32,719 bases of DNA from Chloroflexota bacterium (GCA_012689325.1 JAAYEA010000470.1:1-32719), one strand, 5' to 3'. Shown: positions 7,821 through 17,780, counted from the stretch's first letter. Made by a program: numbers and translations. The notes: generated by a model not told the origin, from the sequence alone.

Positions 7821-7832
7821 GGAGGCTTTTTT
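7806..7832 (+). terminator. Attenuator terminator of the ilv-leu operon
   Basis: AAAGCCTCCC (7806-7815), loop AACC, GGGAGGCTTT (7820-7829): a 10-bp perfect stem ending in six T (7827-7832). It lies 30 nt after the leader stop codon and upstream of ilvD, so it must be conditional. Confidence 0.9.
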
Positions 7833-8055
7833 GATACTTGCGGGCGGGAGGGCTGCCCGTGGGGCCTGGGACACGACCCATATACGGGATCTCGGATGAT
7901 CCCGCTGACTGCAAGATCATCTGCGGCCAGGAGGAGGCCGGGGGCCAAGGCCCGAGGCCAAATCGAGCGCAATGACGCCTTTGCACGCGAGCACCTGTCG
8001 CGCGTTCAGAGGCGTGTGTTTTTTCGGGGGCCTATCACGCTCAGGAGGGGCAGAG
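7833..8055 (+). other. Long untranslated segment between attenuator and ilvD
   Basis: About 220 nt without a convincing gene. It holds GC-rich hairpins, notably CGGGATC (7885-7891) with GATCCCG (7898-7904) and a GGCC-rich palindrome near 7935-7960, but no T-tract. I recognise no riboswitch family. The ilvD ribosome site AGGAGGGG is at 8043-8050. Confidence 0.5.
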
Positions 8056-9729
8056 GTGGACAAGATGAGAAGCGATGCTGTCAAGCGCGGTGTGGAACGG
8101 GCGCCCCATCGTTCGCTGTTGCGGGCGTTGGGTTTGACCGAAGCGGAAATGGACCGGCCCTTTATCGGGGTGGTCAATTCGTACAATGAGACGATCCCCG
8201 GGCACATGCACCTGAACAAGGTCGCCGAGGCGGTCAAGGCCGGCATCCGCATCGCGGGTGGCACGCCCTTCGAGTGCTCCACCATCGGCGTGTGCGACGG
8301 CATCGCCATGAACCACCCCGGCATGAAGTACTCGCTGGCCAGCCGCGAGCTGATCGCGGACTCGGTCGAGATCGTTGCCGAGGCGCACGCCTTTGATGCC
8401 CTGGTCCTGATCCCCAACTGCGACAAGATCATCCCCGGCATGCTCATGGCCGCGGCGCGGCTCAATGTCCCCACCATCGTCGTCAGCGGCGGGCCGATGC
8501 TCGCCGGCAACATGGGCGGCAAGGTGGTGGACCTGAACAGCGTTTTTGAGGCGGTGGGCGCGGTCAAGGCGGGCAAGATGACCGACGAAGAGCTGGCCGA
8601 GGTGGAATGTCAGGCCTGCCCCGGGTGCGGCTCCTGCTCGGGCCTCTTTACCGCCAATACCATGAACTGCCTCTCCGAGGTGCTGGGCATGGCCCTCCCG
8701 GGCAACGGCACCATTCCCGCCGTGGATGCGGGCCGCTTGCGGCTGGCCAAGCAAGCCGGCATGCAGATCATGGAGCTGTTGCGCCGGAATATCCGTCCCA
8801 GCGATATCCTGACCCCGGCGGCTTTTCATAACGCCATGGTGGTGGATATGGCCCTGGGCGGCTCCACCAACTCGGTGCTGCACTGCCTGGCCATCGCCCA
8901 CGAGGCCGGCGTCGCCATGTCCCTCTCCGAGCTGAACGAGATCAGCAACCGCACGCCGCACCTCTGCAAGATCAGCCCGTCGGGCGCGCACCACCTCGAA
9001 GACCTGCACGTGGCCGGCGGCATCCCCGCCGTGATGCACGAGGTCGCGGGCCTGGGGCTGTTGGAGGGGAGCGCCATGACCGTCACCGGCCAGACCGCGG
9101 CGGAAAACTATGCGCAGGCGCGGGTGGTGGACCGCAACGTGATCCACTCGCCACAGCAACCCTACTCGGCCACCGGCGGGCTGGCGATCCTTTTTGGCAA
9201 CCTGGCCCCCGAAGGCGCCGTGGTCAAACGCGGCGCGGTCCATCCGGATATGCTGGTGCATTCCGGACCGGCGCGGGTGTTCGATAACGAGGAGTTGGCC
9301 ACCCAGGCCATCATGGCCGGGCAGTTCCAGCCGGGCGACGTGCTGGTCATCCGCTATGAAGGGCCGCGCGGTGGCCCGGGCATGCGCGAGATGCTGACGC
9401 CCACCTCGCTGCTGGCGGGGATGGGCATGGATTCCGCCGTGGCGCTGCTCACCGATGGGCGCTTTTCCGGGGCGACCCGCGGTGCGGCCATCGGCCACAT
9501 CTCGCCCGAGGCGGCCTCCCGCGGCCCCATCGCCGCCGTGCAAAATGGCGACATCATTCACATCGATATCCCCCACTATAAACTGAGCCTGGACGTGCCC
9601 GAGGCCGAGATCGCGCGCCGGCTGGCGGCCTTGCCGCCTTTCCGCAGCCAGATCACCCGCGGCTACCTCAAGCGCTATGCCAAGATGGTGACCTCCGCCA
9701 GCACGGGCGCGGTGTTCACCGATGACTGA
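8056..9729 (+). CDS. ilvD: Dihydroxy-acid dehydratase
   Basis: 557 residues, the usual length. It dehydrates 2,3-dihydroxy-isovalerate or -methylvalerate to the 2-keto acid in valine, leucine and isoleucine synthesis. GTG 8056 is preferred over ATG 8065 because AGGAGG (8043-8048) is 7 nt upstream of it rather than 16. Motifs: [30 protein letters not shown] with Cys122, CPGCGSCSG with Cys194, GGSTNSVLH, and [11 protein letters not shown] near the C-terminus. Cys122 and Cys194 should ligate the iron-sulfur cluster. The first loop has PGH rather than the PCN of [2Fe-2S]-type relatives, so it looks more like the oxygen-labile [4Fe-4S] E. coli type, which would suit an anaerobe (inference). It is the first structural gene after the attenuator. 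Confidence 0.97.
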   Translation: MDKMRSDAVKRGVERAPHRSLLRALGLTEAEMDRPFIGVVNSYNETIPGHMHLNKVAEAVKAGIRIAGGTPFECSTIGVCDGIAMNHPGMKYSLASRELIADSVEIVAEAHAFDALVLIPNCDKIIPGMLMAAARLNVPTIVVSGGPMLAGNMGGKVVDLNSVFEAVGAVKAGKMTDEELAEVECQACPGCGSCSGLFTANTMNCLSEVLGMALPGNGTIPAVDAGRLRLAKQAGMQIMELLRRNIRPSDILTPAAFHNAMVVDMALGGSTNSVLHCLAIAHEAGVAMSLSELNEISNRTPHLCKISPSGAHHLEDLHVAGGIPAVMHEVAGLGLLEGSAMTVTGQTAAENYAQARVVDRNVIHSPQQPYSATGGLAILFGNLAPEGAVVKRGAVHPDMLVHSGPARVFDNEELATQAIMAGQFQPGDVLVIRYEGPRGGPGMREMLTPTSLLAGMGMDSAVALLTDGRFSGATRGAAIGHISPEAASRGPIAAVQNGDIIHIDIPHYKLSLDVPEAEIARRLAALPPFRSQITRGYLKRYAKMVTSASTGAVFTDD

Positions 9730-9777
9730 TCCAGCGCGGATGACCTTGGGCCGCGACCAGAAGAGAGGAGCGACACC

Positions 9778-11493
9778 GTGAAGCTGGATGGAGCGAGCAT
9801 CGTGTGGGCCAGCCTGGTGAAAGAGGGGGTCACGGTCACCTTTGGCATCTCGGGCGGCAAGGTGATCCATCTCTTCCACCGGCTGACCGAGTACCCGATC
9901 CACAACGTGCTGACCCGCCACGAGCAGGGCGCGGCCCACGCCGCCGACGGCTATGCGCGGGCCACGGGCAAGGTCGGTGTCTGCATCGCCACCTCTGGGC
10001 CCGGCGCCACCAACTTGGTGACCGGCCTGGCCACGGCCTATATGGACTCATCGCCGGTTGTGGCCATCACCGGTCAGGTCGCCACCCCCGATATCGGGCG
10101 CGACAGCTTTCAGGAGACGGATATCACTGGCATCACGCTGCCCATCACCAAGCACAACTATTTGGTGACCGACGTGCGGGACCTGGCCGAGGCCATCAAG
10201 GAGGCTTTCCACATCGCGCGGACGGGGCGGCCCGGTCCGGTGCTGATCGACATCCCCGCCGACGTCCAGGTGGCGCAGACCGAGTACGTGTATCCCGAGG
10301 AGGTCCACTTCCCCGGATACCGCCCCACCTTGCGGGGCCATGATCGGCAGGTCCGGATGGCGACCCAACTCATCGACCAGGCCGAGCGCCCGATTCTCAT
10401 CGCCGGGCACGGTGTGACCATCGCCAGGGGCGAGGCCGAGCTGATGGAGCTGGCGGTCAAGGCCGATATCCCCGTGGTCACCACGCTGCTGGGCAAGAGC
10501 TGTTTCCCCGAGGATCACCCGCTCTCCCTGGGCATGATCGGCATGCACGGGCAGCCTTACGCCAACCAGGCGGTGCAGGATGCGGACCTGATCGTGGTGA
10601 TAGGCATGCGCTTTAGCGATCGGGACACGGGCTCCATCTCGACCTTTGCCCCGCGGGCCAAGGTGATCCACATCGATATCGACCCTGCCGAGATCGGCAA
10701 GAACGTGCGCGTGGACGTGCCGGTGGTGGGCGACGCCCGGAACGTGCTGGAGACCATGGTTCGCCTGGCCCAGCCGACCAATCACCCCGAGTGGCTGGCG
10801 CGCATCGCCCATTGGCGCGCCGATGCGGCGGGCCACGACATCCTCTCCCGCGAGTCTGACGCCCTCTTCCCGCAATATGTGGTCCGCGCCATCTCGGAAC
10901 AGACGGAAGGCAACGCCCTCATCGTCAGCGACGTGGGCCAGAACCAGATGTGGGAGGCGCAGTACTATGTCCATCGCCGCAACAACACGCTGCTGACCTC
11001 CGGCGGCCTGGGGACCATGGGCTTTGCCTTGCCCGCGGCCATGGGCGCCAAGATCGGCCGCCCCGATGACCCCGTTTGGGTGATCGCCGGCGACGGCGGC
11101 ATCCAGATGAACATCCAGGAGCTGGCTACGATCACCCAGGAGAAGCTCAACATCAAGATCGCGATCCTGAACAACGGCTACCTGGGCATGGTGCGCCAAT
11201 GGCAGCAGTTCTTCTTCGAGGGGCGCTATTCCGGCACGCCGCTCTCCGGCCCCGATTTTGTCAAGCTCGCCGAGGCCTACGGCATCCTGGGCCTGCGCGT
11301 GACGGAAAAAGCCGAGGCGGCCCCCGCCATCCGCCAGGCGCTGGAGCACCCCGGCCCGGCCCTGATCGACTTTCGGGTGGTGCAAGAGGAGAACGTGTAT
11401 CCCATGGTGAGGCCTGGCGACTCGATCTCGCAGATGATGCGCCGGCCCAAGCCTGCGCTCCAGGACGGCGCTCCTGAGGAGGTGCAAGCATGA
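9778..11493 (+). CDS. ilvB: Acetolactate synthase large (catalytic) subunit
   Basis: 571 residues from GTG 9778 with AGAGGAG upstream. This thiamine-diphosphate enzyme joins pyruvate with pyruvate or 2-ketobutyrate in the first common step of branched-chain synthesis. It has the catalytic Glu49 in LTRHEQGAAHAADGYARATG, the SGPGATNLVTG turn, and the ThDP/Mg motif GDGGIQM (Asp439) followed by NNGYLGMVRQW (Asn465/466). The N-terminal loop reads FGISGGKVIHLF where most family members have FGIPGGA; this is a mild variation. The full-length FAD-binding middle domain is present. Its stop overlaps the start of the regulatory subunit gene (ATGA), which suits a tight complex made in equal amounts. Confidence 0.96.
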   Translation: MKLDGASIVWASLVKEGVTVTFGISGGKVIHLFHRLTEYPIHNVLTRHEQGAAHAADGYARATGKVGVCIATSGPGATNLVTGLATAYMDSSPVVAITGQVATPDIGRDSFQETDITGITLPITKHNYLVTDVRDLAEAIKEAFHIARTGRPGPVLIDIPADVQVAQTEYVYPEEVHFPGYRPTLRGHDRQVRMATQLIDQAERPILIAGHGVTIARGEAELMELAVKADIPVVTTLLGKSCFPEDHPLSLGMIGMHGQPYANQAVQDADLIVVIGMRFSDRDTGSISTFAPRAKVIHIDIDPAEIGKNVRVDVPVVGDARNVLETMVRLAQPTNHPEWLARIAHWRADAAGHDILSRESDALFPQYVVRAISEQTEGNALIVSDVGQNQMWEAQYYVHRRNNTLLTSGGLGTMGFALPAAMGAKIGRPDDPVWVIAGDGGIQMNIQELATITQEKLNIKIAILNNGYLGMVRQWQQFFFEGRYSGTPLSGPDFVKLAEAYGILGLRVTEKAEAAPAIRQALEHPGPALIDFRVVQEENVYPMVRPGDSISQMMRRPKPALQDGAPEEVQA

Positions 11494-11990
11494 GACACAC
11501 CCTGGTGACCCTGGTCGAGGACAAGCCGGGCGTCCTGACCCGCGTGGCGGGCCTCTTCCGCCGCCGCAATTTCAACATCGAAAGCCTCACCGTCGGGCAT
11601 TCCGAGACCCCCGAGATCTCGCGCATGACCATCGTCGTGAATTGCGACGACGCGGTCCTGGAGCAGGTGATCAAGCAACTCTACAAGCTGGTCAACGTCA
11701 CCAAGATCACCGACGTGACCGACGAGCAGACGGTGATCCGCGAGCTGGCGCTGATCAAGGTGCAGGCCAATGCCTCCACCCGCGCCGAGATCATCCAGTT
11801 TGCCGAGGTCTTTGAGGCCAAGATCGTGGACCTGACCCGCGAATCGGTGACCATCGAGATCACGGGCACCGAGGACAAGGTGGATGCGCTCTGCCGGCTG
11901 CTGCGGCCCTTTGGCATCAAAGAGATGGTGCGCACGGGGCGGGTGGCCATGCTGCGCGGCGTCAGCGGCAACGGCGCGGAGAAAGGGTAG
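11490..11990 (+). CDS. ilvN: Acetolactate synthase small (regulatory) subunit
   Basis: 166 residues, standard for the IlvN/IlvH family. The N-terminal ACT domain (about residues 1-78) begins [21 protein letters not shown] and carries [12 protein letters not shown], which shape the valine-binding dimer; the C-terminal domain includes [19 protein letters not shown]. It binds IlvB and gives valine feedback. The ATG sits inside the last codons of ilvB (4-nt overlap), with GAGGAGGTG upstream, so translation is coupled. The spacer to ilvC is 82 nt and contains a hairpin. Confidence 0.95.
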   Translation: MRHTLVTLVEDKPGVLTRVAGLFRRRNFNIESLTVGHSETPEISRMTIVVNCDDAVLEQVIKQLYKLVNVTKITDVTDEQTVIRELALIKVQANASTRAEIIQFAEVFEAKIVDLTRESVTIEITGTEDKVDALCRLLRPFGIKEMVRTGRVAMLRGVSGNGAEKG

Positions 11991-11994
11991 TAAC

Positions 11995-12019
11995 CAAGCA
12001 GCCCAATCCGAGCTGCTTG
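11995..12019 (+). other. Intercistronic hairpin ilvN-ilvC
   Basis: CAAGCAGC (11995-12002) pairs perfectly with GCTGCTTG (12012-12019), with loop CCAATCCGA. No T-tract follows, so it is more likely an mRNA processing or stability element than a terminator. Confidence 0.5.
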
Positions 12020-12072
12020 CGACACATAACCGCGAGGCAATTCACGCCCCGATCACGAGAGGAGAAGTCAAG

Positions 12073-13074
12073 ATGAAGATGTACTATGATGCGGATGCCG
12101 ACCTCAAGCTGTTGGCGAAAAAGCAGATCGCCGTTATCGGGTACGGCAGCCAGGGCCACGCTCACGCGCTGAACCTCAAGGACAGCGGCTGCAACGTGGT
12201 GGTGGGCCTGCGTCCGGGCGGCAAGTCCTGGGATCAGGCCAAGGCGGCGGGCCTCAAGGTCATGCCCGTCAAGGAAGCGGCGGCGACCTCGGATATCATC
12301 ATGATCTTGCTGCCCGACCATGTGCAGCCCGTCGTGTATCGCGACGAGATCGCGCCGGGGCTCAAGGCTGGCAAGATGCTCATGTTCGCCCACGGTTTCA
12401 ACATCCTCTATAGCCAGATCGTGCCTCCGGCGGATGTGGACGTCACCATGATCGCGCCCAAGGGGCCGGGCCATCGCGTCCGCGAGGTCTATGTGGAAGG
12501 CGGCGGCGTGCCCTCCTTGCTGGCGGTCTATCAGGACGTCACCGGCCACGCCAAGGACCTGGCGCTGGCCTATGCTCGGGGCATCGGCGGTACCCGCGCG
12601 GGCGTCATCGAGACCACCTTTGCCGAAGAGACCGAGACCGACCTCTTTGGCGAGCAGGCCGTGCTTTGCGGCGGCGCGACGGCGCTGATCAAGGCCGGGT
12701 TCGACACGTTGGTCGAGGCTGGCTACCAGCCCGAGATCGCCTACTTTGAGTGCCTGCACGAGCTCAAGCTCATCGTGGACCTCATCCAGCAGGGCGGCCT
12801 CTCCTATATGCGCTTCTCGGTCAGCGACACCGCCGAGCATGGCGACTATACCGGCGGCCCGCGCATCATCACCGACGCCACCCGCGCCGAGATGCGCAAG
12901 ATGCTCAAAGAGATCCAGGAGGGCACCTACGCCAACAAGTGGATCCTGGAGAACATGGCGGGGCGGCCCAGCTTTAACCTCATGCACCGCCGCGAGCGCG
13001 AGTTGCTCATCGAAAAGGTGGGCGCCAAGCTGCGCGCCATGATGCCTTGGCTGAACCCCAAGACGGTTGACTAG
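12073..13074 (+). CDS. ilvC: Ketol-acid reductoisomerase, class I
   Basis: 333 residues from ATG 12073 with GAGAGGAGAAG upstream; the frame is open further upstream but overlaps ilvN. It isomerises and reduces acetolactate or acetohydroxybutyrate using NAD(P)H and Mg2+. The Rossmann motif GYGSQGH is at residues 23-29, and the following loop GLRPGGKSW is of the short class I type with Arg and Ser that usually bind the NADPH phosphate. The magnesium ligands Asp190 and Glu194 in ETDLFGEQ match family numbering, and [15 protein letters not shown] supplies the later glutamates. [20 protein letters not shown] is also characteristic. It is followed by a hairpin before leuA. Confidence 0.97.
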   Translation: MKMYYDADADLKLLAKKQIAVIGYGSQGHAHALNLKDSGCNVVVGLRPGGKSWDQAKAAGLKVMPVKEAAATSDIIMILLPDHVQPVVYRDEIAPGLKAGKMLMFAHGFNILYSQIVPPADVDVTMIAPKGPGHRVREVYVEGGGVPSLLAVYQDVTGHAKDLALAYARGIGGTRAGVIETTFAEETETDLFGEQAVLCGGATALIKAGFDTLVEAGYQPEIAYFECLHELKLIVDLIQQGGLSYMRFSVSDTAEHGDYTGGPRIITDATRAEMRKMLKEIQEGTYANKWILENMAGRPSFNLMHRRERELLIEKVGAKLRAMMPWLNPKTVD

Positions 13075-13094
13075 GTTGGATCACGTCATATCTG

Positions 13095-13126
13095 GCCACG
13101 CAGCCCGTATAACCGGGCTGCGTGGC
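13095..13126 (+). other. Intercistronic hairpin ilvC-leuA
   Basis: A 13-bp perfect stem, 13095-13107 with 13114-13126, and a TATAAC loop. No T-run follows, so it is not a standard terminator; it could protect the ilv half of the transcript or end a fraction of it. The rest of the 166-nt gap shows no good promoter. Confidence 0.55.
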
Positions 13127-13240
13127 GATATCTGGGTCGAAGGGGGTGGTGGTCGTGACAGAGGATGGCCTTGCCGAGCTTGATCGTCGAAGCGAAGCGT
13201 TGCGTTCTCGAAGGCAAGACAGGAGTGAGATAGGAGACCC

Positions 13241-14827
13241 ATGGACAAGGTACAAATCTTTGACACCACCCTGCGCGATGGGGAGCAATCTCCCGGCGCC
13301 GCGCTGACCATTCACGAAAAGGTGACCATTGCCCGCGCCCTGGAGCGTTTGGGCGTGGACATTATCGAGGCTGGCTTTCCCATTTCCTCCCCCGGCGATC
13401 TCAAGGCGGTGCAACTGATCTCGCAAGAGATCCGCAACTGCACCATCTGCGGGCTGACCCGCGCGCGCAAGGAGGATATCGATGCGGCGGCGGAGGCGCT
13501 CAAGGGCGCCGCGCGACCGCGCATCCATACGGGCCTGGGCGTCTCCGAGTCGCACCTCCAGTACAAGCTGCGCATGACGCGCGAGCAGGCCCTGGAGCGC
13601 GCCGTCTGGGCCGTCAAGTACGCCAAGCAGTTTGTGGAGGATGTGCAGTATTACGCCGAGGACGCGGGGCGGGCCGATCCCCTTTATCTCTTTCAGGTGT
13701 TGGAGGCGGTCATTGCCGCGGGAGCCACGGTGGTGAACATCCCCGATACCACCGGCTACACCTCGCCGCAGGAATGGGGCGCGTTGATCAAGGGGATCAA
13801 GGAAAACGTGCGCGGCATCGAGAAGGCGACTATCTCGGTGCATTGCCACAACGACCTGGGCATGGCCACCGCCAACTCGCTGGCCGGGGTGGTCAACGGG
13901 GCGCGCCAGATCGAGTGCACGGTGAATGGCATTGGCGAGCGCGCGGGCAACACCGCCATGGAAGAGACGGTGATGGCGCTCCGCACACGCAAGGACTTTT
14001 ACGGGGTCGAGGCGACCGTCGACACCACCCAGATCTATGCCCTGAGCCGCCTGGTCAGCGAGCTGACCAGCATCCCCGTGCAGCCGAACAAGGCCATCGT
14101 CGGCGCCAACGCCTTTGCCCATTCCTCCGGCATCCACCAGGATGGCGTGCTCAAGGAGCGCACCACCTACGAGATCATCAACCCGCGCGACATCGGCGTG
14201 CCCGATTCCGAGATCATCCTTTCGGCGCGCTCCGGCCGCCACGGGCTGCGCCATCGCCTGGAGCAGCTCGGCTATCTGTTGACCGAGGAGGGGCAGTTCG
14301 AGGAGATCTATAAGCGCTTCCTGGACGTGGCCGACAAGAAAAAGACCATCAACGACCGCGATCTGGAAGCCATCGTCGCCGACGAGATGAAGCTTTTCAA
14401 GCCCACCTACACCCTCGAGTACCTTCAGGTGACTTGCGGCGATCACGCCATCCCCACGGCCACGGTCCAGTTGCGCCGGGACGACGGGGTGGTGCTTTGC
14501 GACGCCGATCACGGCGATGGCCCGGTGGACGCCATGTACAAGGCGATCAACCGCATCGTGAATGTGCCCAACAAGCTCGCCGAGTTCTCCATCGACGCCA
14601 TCTCGGAGGGCATGGATGCCGTGGGCAAGACGGCGGTACGCATCCAGGCCGACTGGACGGGCGTCGAGGCCAAGTCGCTGCCCACCGTGTTTAGCGGCTA
14701 TGGCGCTGACACCGATATCGTGGTCTCGGCGGCCAAGGCCTATATGCACGCCCTGAACAAGCTGCTCTGGATCCGCAAAGAGGCGCTGGGCAACGGGCGC
14801 AACGGGAACGGGGCGCCGACAGCATAG
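13241..14827 (+). CDS. leuA: 2-isopropylmalate synthase
   Basis: 528 residues from ATG 13241 with AGGAGA 7-8 nt upstream. It condenses acetyl-CoA with 2-ketoisovalerate, the committed step of leucine synthesis. The TIM-barrel start [13 protein letters not shown] carries the catalytic Arg12 and metal-binding Asp13; [11 protein letters not shown] supplies the metal-binding His201 and His203; GNTAMEE and SGIHQDG are also present. The C-terminal ~130 residues contain the LeuA regulatory domain, ending [22 protein letters not shown], so leucine feedback is expected. The length fits long LeuA enzymes rather than homocitrate or citramalate synthases, though citramalate activity cannot be excluded by eye. 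It is linked to the downstream leuCDB genes. Confidence 0.95.
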   Translation: MDKVQIFDTTLRDGEQSPGAALTIHEKVTIARALERLGVDIIEAGFPISSPGDLKAVQLISQEIRNCTICGLTRARKEDIDAAAEALKGAARPRIHTGLGVSESHLQYKLRMTREQALERAVWAVKYAKQFVEDVQYYAEDAGRADPLYLFQVLEAVIAAGATVVNIPDTTGYTSPQEWGALIKGIKENVRGIEKATISVHCHNDLGMATANSLAGVVNGARQIECTVNGIGERAGNTAMEETVMALRTRKDFYGVEATVDTTQIYALSRLVSELTSIPVQPNKAIVGANAFAHSSGIHQDGVLKERTTYEIINPRDIGVPDSEIILSARSGRHGLRHRLEQLGYLLTEEGQFEEIYKRFLDVADKKKTINDRDLEAIVADEMKLFKPTYTLEYLQVTCGDHAIPTATVQLRRDDGVVLCDADHGDGPVDAMYKAINRIVNVPNKLAEFSIDAISEGMDAVGKTAVRIQADWTGVEAKSLPTVFSGYGADTDIVVSAAKAYMHALNKLLWIRKEALGNGRNGNGAPTA

Positions 14828-14834
14828 ACATCGC

Positions 14835-14856
14835 GCCGCAGCGCCAATCCTGCGGC
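14835..14856 (+). other. Intercistronic hairpin leuA-leuC
   Basis: GCCGCAG (14835-14841) pairs with CTGCGGC (14850-14856), with loop CGCCAATC. Its loop shares CCAATC with the hairpin between ilvN and ilvC. No T-tract follows. Confidence 0.45.
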
Positions 14857-14871
14857 TAGAAGGAGCCAAAC

Positions 14872-16128
14872 ATGGGCGAAACCATGTCGGAAAAGATCCT
14901 CTCCAAACATGCGGGACAAAAGCTCAAGGCGGGCCAGCTCGCGCAGATCCCGGTGGACCTGGTGCTGGCCAACGACATCACGGCCCCCATCTCGCTCCGC
15001 GAGTTCAAGCGGCTGGGCGTCGAGAAGGTCTTTGACCCCGAGAAGGTGGTCCTGGTGCCGGACCATTTCGCGCCGAACAAGGATATCAAGTCGGCGGAAC
15101 AGTGCAAGCAGATGCGCGAGTTCGCGCGCAGCCAAGAGCTCGCTCACTATTTCGAGGTGGGGCGGATGGGCATCGAGCATGCGCTGCTGCCGGAGCAGGG
15201 CCTGGTGCGTCCCGGCGAGGTGGTGGTGGGCGCCGATTCGCACACCTGCACCTATGGCGCGCTGGGCGCCTTTGCCACGGGCATGGGCTCCACCGATATC
15301 GCCGTGGCCATGGCCACCGGCCAGATCTGGATGAAGGTCCCGCAGACGATCAAGTTCGTCTATAAGGGGCGGCTGCCCAAGTGGGTCGGCGGCAAAGACC
15401 TCATTTTGCACACCATCGGCGACATCGGCGTGGAAGGCGCGCTCTATATGGCGATGGAGTTCACCGGCGAGGCCGTGGGCCAGCTCTCCGTCGATGGCCG
15501 CCTGACCATGTCCAACATGGCCATCGAGGCCGGCGGCAAGGCGGGGCTGTTCAACGTGGACGACAAGACGGTGCAATACCTCAAGGGGCGCACCGACCAG
15601 CCCTACACCATCTATCGCAGCGACCCCGATGCTGCCTATGCGCGGGTCATCGAGTACGACGTGACCAAGCTGGAGCCGCAGGTCGCCTTCCCGCACCTGC
15701 CCAGCAACGCGCGGCCGCTGAGCCAGGTGGGCCAGGTGCCCATCGACCAGGCGGTGATCGGCAGTTGCACCAATGGCCGCCTGGAGGACCTGGAGGTCGC
15801 CGCCATGTTGCTCAATGGCCGACAGGTGGCGCGCGATGTGCGCTGCATCATCATCCCCGCCACGCAGCAGATCTATTTGCAGGCCGTGCGCAACGGCTGG
15901 GCCGAGATCTTTGTCCAGGCGGGCGCGGTCTTGAGCACGCCCACCTGCGGCCCCTGCCTGGGCGGCCACATGGGCATCCTGGCGGCGGGCGAGCGCTGCG
16001 TCTCCACCACGAACCGCAACTTTGTGGGCCGCATGGGGCATCCCCAAAGCGAGGTCTATCTGGCGGGGCCTGCGGTGGCCGCGGCCAGCGCGGTTTTGGG
16101 GCGCATCGGCGGGCCGGACGAGTTATAG
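14872..16128 (+). CDS. leuC: 3-isopropylmalate dehydratase large subunit (homoaconitase-type)
   Basis: 418 residues from ATG 14872, with AAGGAG 6 nt upstream; ATG 14884 is a less likely alternative. With LeuD it isomerises 2- to 3-isopropylmalate. The [4Fe-4S] ligands are Cys299 in [11 protein letters not shown] and Cys359 and Cys362 in [30 protein letters not shown] marks the substrate region. The size matches the shorter homoaconitase/archaeal-type LeuC (~420) rather than the ~465-residue E. coli type, as is common in Chloroflexota and thermophiles. Such enzymes may also act on homoaconitate or citramalate-derived substrates; the neighbouring leuA and leuB favour leucine. LeuD begins 16 nt downstream. 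Confidence 0.93.
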   Translation: MGETMSEKILSKHAGQKLKAGQLAQIPVDLVLANDITAPISLREFKRLGVEKVFDPEKVVLVPDHFAPNKDIKSAEQCKQMREFARSQELAHYFEVGRMGIEHALLPEQGLVRPGEVVVGADSHTCTYGALGAFATGMGSTDIAVAMATGQIWMKVPQTIKFVYKGRLPKWVGGKDLILHTIGDIGVEGALYMAMEFTGEAVGQLSVDGRLTMSNMAIEAGGKAGLFNVDDKTVQYLKGRTDQPYTIYRSDPDAAYARVIEYDVTKLEPQVAFPHLPSNARPLSQVGQVPIDQAVIGSCTNGRLEDLEVAAMLLNGRQVARDVRCIIIPATQQIYLQAVRNGWAEIFVQAGAVLSTPTCGPCLGGHMGILAAGERCVSTTNRNFVGRMGHPQSEVYLAGPAVAAASAVLGRIGGPDEL

Positions 16129-16144
16129 GACAGGAGCGAGGCAG

Positions 16145-16645
16145 ATGAAGCTAAAAGGGCGAGTTTGGAAGTACGGCGATAACGTGGATACCGACGCCAT
16201 CATCCCGGCGCGCTACCTGAACATGTCCACCGCCGCCGAGTTGGCAGAGCATTGCATGGAGGACATCGACCTCAGTTTTGTCCAAGAGGTCAAGCCTGGG
16301 GATATCGTGGTGGGGGGCAACAACTTTGGCTGCGGCTCTTCGCGAGAGCACGCGCCCCTGGCGCTCAAGGGCGCCCAGGTGAGCTGTGTGGTCGCCAAGA
16401 GCTTTGCGCGCATCTTTTTCCGCAACGCCATCAACATCGGCCTGCCGATCCTCGAATGCCCCGCCGCGGTGGATGGCACCCAAGCCGGGCAGACTCTGGA
16501 GGTCGAGCTGGAGACCGGCACGATCCGCAACGTGGATACCGGCGCCGTCTTTCATGCGGAGGCTTTTCCGCCATTCATGCTCGATCTCATCCGCGCGGGC
16601 GGGCTGGTCGAGTACACCAAAGAGCAGTTGAAGGAGAGAAAATGA
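16145..16645 (+). CDS. leuD: 3-isopropylmalate dehydratase small subunit
   Basis: 166 residues from ATG 16145 with AGGAGCGAGG upstream. This is the swivel-domain partner of LeuC. It has the N-terminal GRVWKYGDNVDTDAIIPARYLN and the GCGSSREHAPLALKGA loop that closes over the substrate. Short LeuD proteins of ~165 residues pair with the homoaconitase-type LeuC, in line with its neighbour. The frame is open upstream, but that part overlaps leuC. Its stop overlaps the leuB start (ATGA). Confidence 0.95.
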   Translation: MKLKGRVWKYGDNVDTDAIIPARYLNMSTAAELAEHCMEDIDLSFVQEVKPGDIVVGGNNFGCGSSREHAPLALKGAQVSCVVAKSFARIFFRNAINIGLPILECPAAVDGTQAGQTLEVELETGTIRNVDTGAVFHAEAFPPFMLDLIRAGGLVEYTKEQLKERK

Positions 16646-17721
16646 GCTACCAGATCACGCTGCTGCCGGGCGACGGCATCGGCCCCGAGATCGTCAAGAC
16701 CGCCGTGGACGTGCTGGGCCAGGTAGCCACGACCTTTGGCCACAGTTTCGCCTATCAAGAGGCCCATATCGGCGGCGCGGCCATCGACGCCGAGGGCACA
16801 GCCCTCTCCAAGGAGACCCTCGCGCTCTGCAAGGCCAGCGATGCGGTGCTTTTGGGCGCGGTGGGCGGCCCCAAGTGGGACGATCCCCGCGCCAAGGTGC
16901 GCCCGGAGCAGGGGTTGCTGGCCTTGCGCAAGGGGCTGGACCTTTACGCCAACCTGCGCCCGGTCAAGTGCTGGCCCGAGCTGTATCACGTCTCGCCGCT
17001 GCGCGCCGAGCTGCTGCAGGGCGTCGATCTGCTGGTGGTCCGCGAACTGACCAGCGACATCTATTTCGGCAAGCCTCGCTTCCGCCGGACCTATAGCTAT
17101 GGCGAGCGGGCCGTGGATACCATGTCCTATACCACCCCCGAGATCGACCGGGTGGTGCAGTGGGCCTTCCGGCTGGCGGCTCAGCGGCGCAAAAAGGTCA
17201 CCTCCGTGGACAAGGCCAACGTGCTCGAGTGCAGCCGCCTTTGGCGCGAAACCGCCCAGCGGGTGGCCGATCAGCACCCCGAGATCCAGTACGAGGTCAT
17301 CCTGGTGGACGCCTGCGCCATGTATCTGATGAAGCAGCCCGCCAGCTTTGACGTGCTGGTCATGGGCAACATGTTTGGCGATATCCTGACCGACGAGGCT
17401 TCCATGCTGGCGGGCTCCATGGGCATGCTCCCCTCCGCCTCCCTGGGCAGCGGGACGTTGGGGCTCTACGAACCGATCCACGGCTCCGCGCCCAAGTATG
17501 CGGGGCAGGACGTGGCCAACCCCATCGCCACGATCCTCAGCGCGGCCATGATGCTGCGGTACTCGCTGGGGCTGGAGAAGGAAGCGGTCGCCGTGGAAGG
17601 GGCCGTGGCCCAATACCTGGCCGACGGCTATCGCACCCGCGATGTCATGTCCGAGGGCATGAAGCTAACCGGCACGCGCCGGACGGGCGAGCTGATCGCC
17701 GAGCGCATCCGGGCGGCGTGA
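16642..17721 (+). CDS. leuB: 3-isopropylmalate dehydrogenase
   Basis: 359 residues from ATG 16642, preceded by AAGGAG and overlapping the end of leuD by 4 nt. It oxidises 3-isopropylmalate with NAD+ and decarboxylates the product to 2-ketoisocaproate. Motifs: LLPGDGIGPEIV, GAVGGPKWDDP, VRELTSDIYFGKPR (most family members read TGG here; TSD is a small change), DKANVLECSRLWR, GNMFGDILTDEASMLAGSMGMLPSASLG and EPIHGSAPKYAGQDVANP. It is the last gene of the operon. No aminotransferase (ilvE) or threonine deaminase (ilvA) is in the cluster, so those steps must be encoded elsewhere. Confidence 0.96.
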   Translation: MSYQITLLPGDGIGPEIVKTAVDVLGQVATTFGHSFAYQEAHIGGAAIDAEGTALSKETLALCKASDAVLLGAVGGPKWDDPRAKVRPEQGLLALRKGLDLYANLRPVKCWPELYHVSPLRAELLQGVDLLVVRELTSDIYFGKPRFRRTYSYGERAVDTMSYTTPEIDRVVQWAFRLAAQRRKKVTSVDKANVLECSRLWRETAQRVADQHPEIQYEVILVDACAMYLMKQPASFDVLVMGNMFGDILTDEASMLAGSMGMLPSASLGSGTLGLYEPIHGSAPKYAGQDVANPIATILSAAMMLRYSLGLEKEAVAVEGAVAQYLADGYRTRDVMSEGMKLTGTRRTGELIAERIRAA

Positions 17722-17742
17722 CCGCTCTGACAAGCCTGCACT

Positions 17743-17780
17743 CGCAGCCAGTCTCGCCAGGGACTGGCTGCGTTCCTTTT
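17743..17780 (+). terminator. Terminator of the ilv-leu operon
   Basis: CGCAGCCAGTC (17743-17753) pairs perfectly with GACTGGCTGCG (17762-17772), with an 8-nt loop, followed by TTCCTTTT. The tail is also the left copy of the 9-bp duplication around the MITE-like element. Confidence 0.85.
17772..17780 (+). repeat. Left 9-bp target-site duplication
   Basis: GTTCCTTTT directly abuts the left inverted repeat at 17781 and is repeated exactly at 17992-18000. It overlaps the terminator tail, so the insertion struck the end of the leu terminator. Confidence 0.75.

Noticed and set aside
8041-9939. 632-codon minus-strand open frame opposite ilvD
   Set aside because: Antisense shadow of a certain gene; no ribosome site or family resemblance.
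13122-13307. Short plus-strand frame between ilvC and leuA as a second leader peptide
   Set aside because: It has no run of Leu codons, no good ribosome site and no terminator after it, and it overlaps the start of leuA.
13007-14869. 620-codon minus-strand open frame opposite leuA
   Set aside because: Same antisense effect; the plus-strand LeuA motifs are unambiguous.
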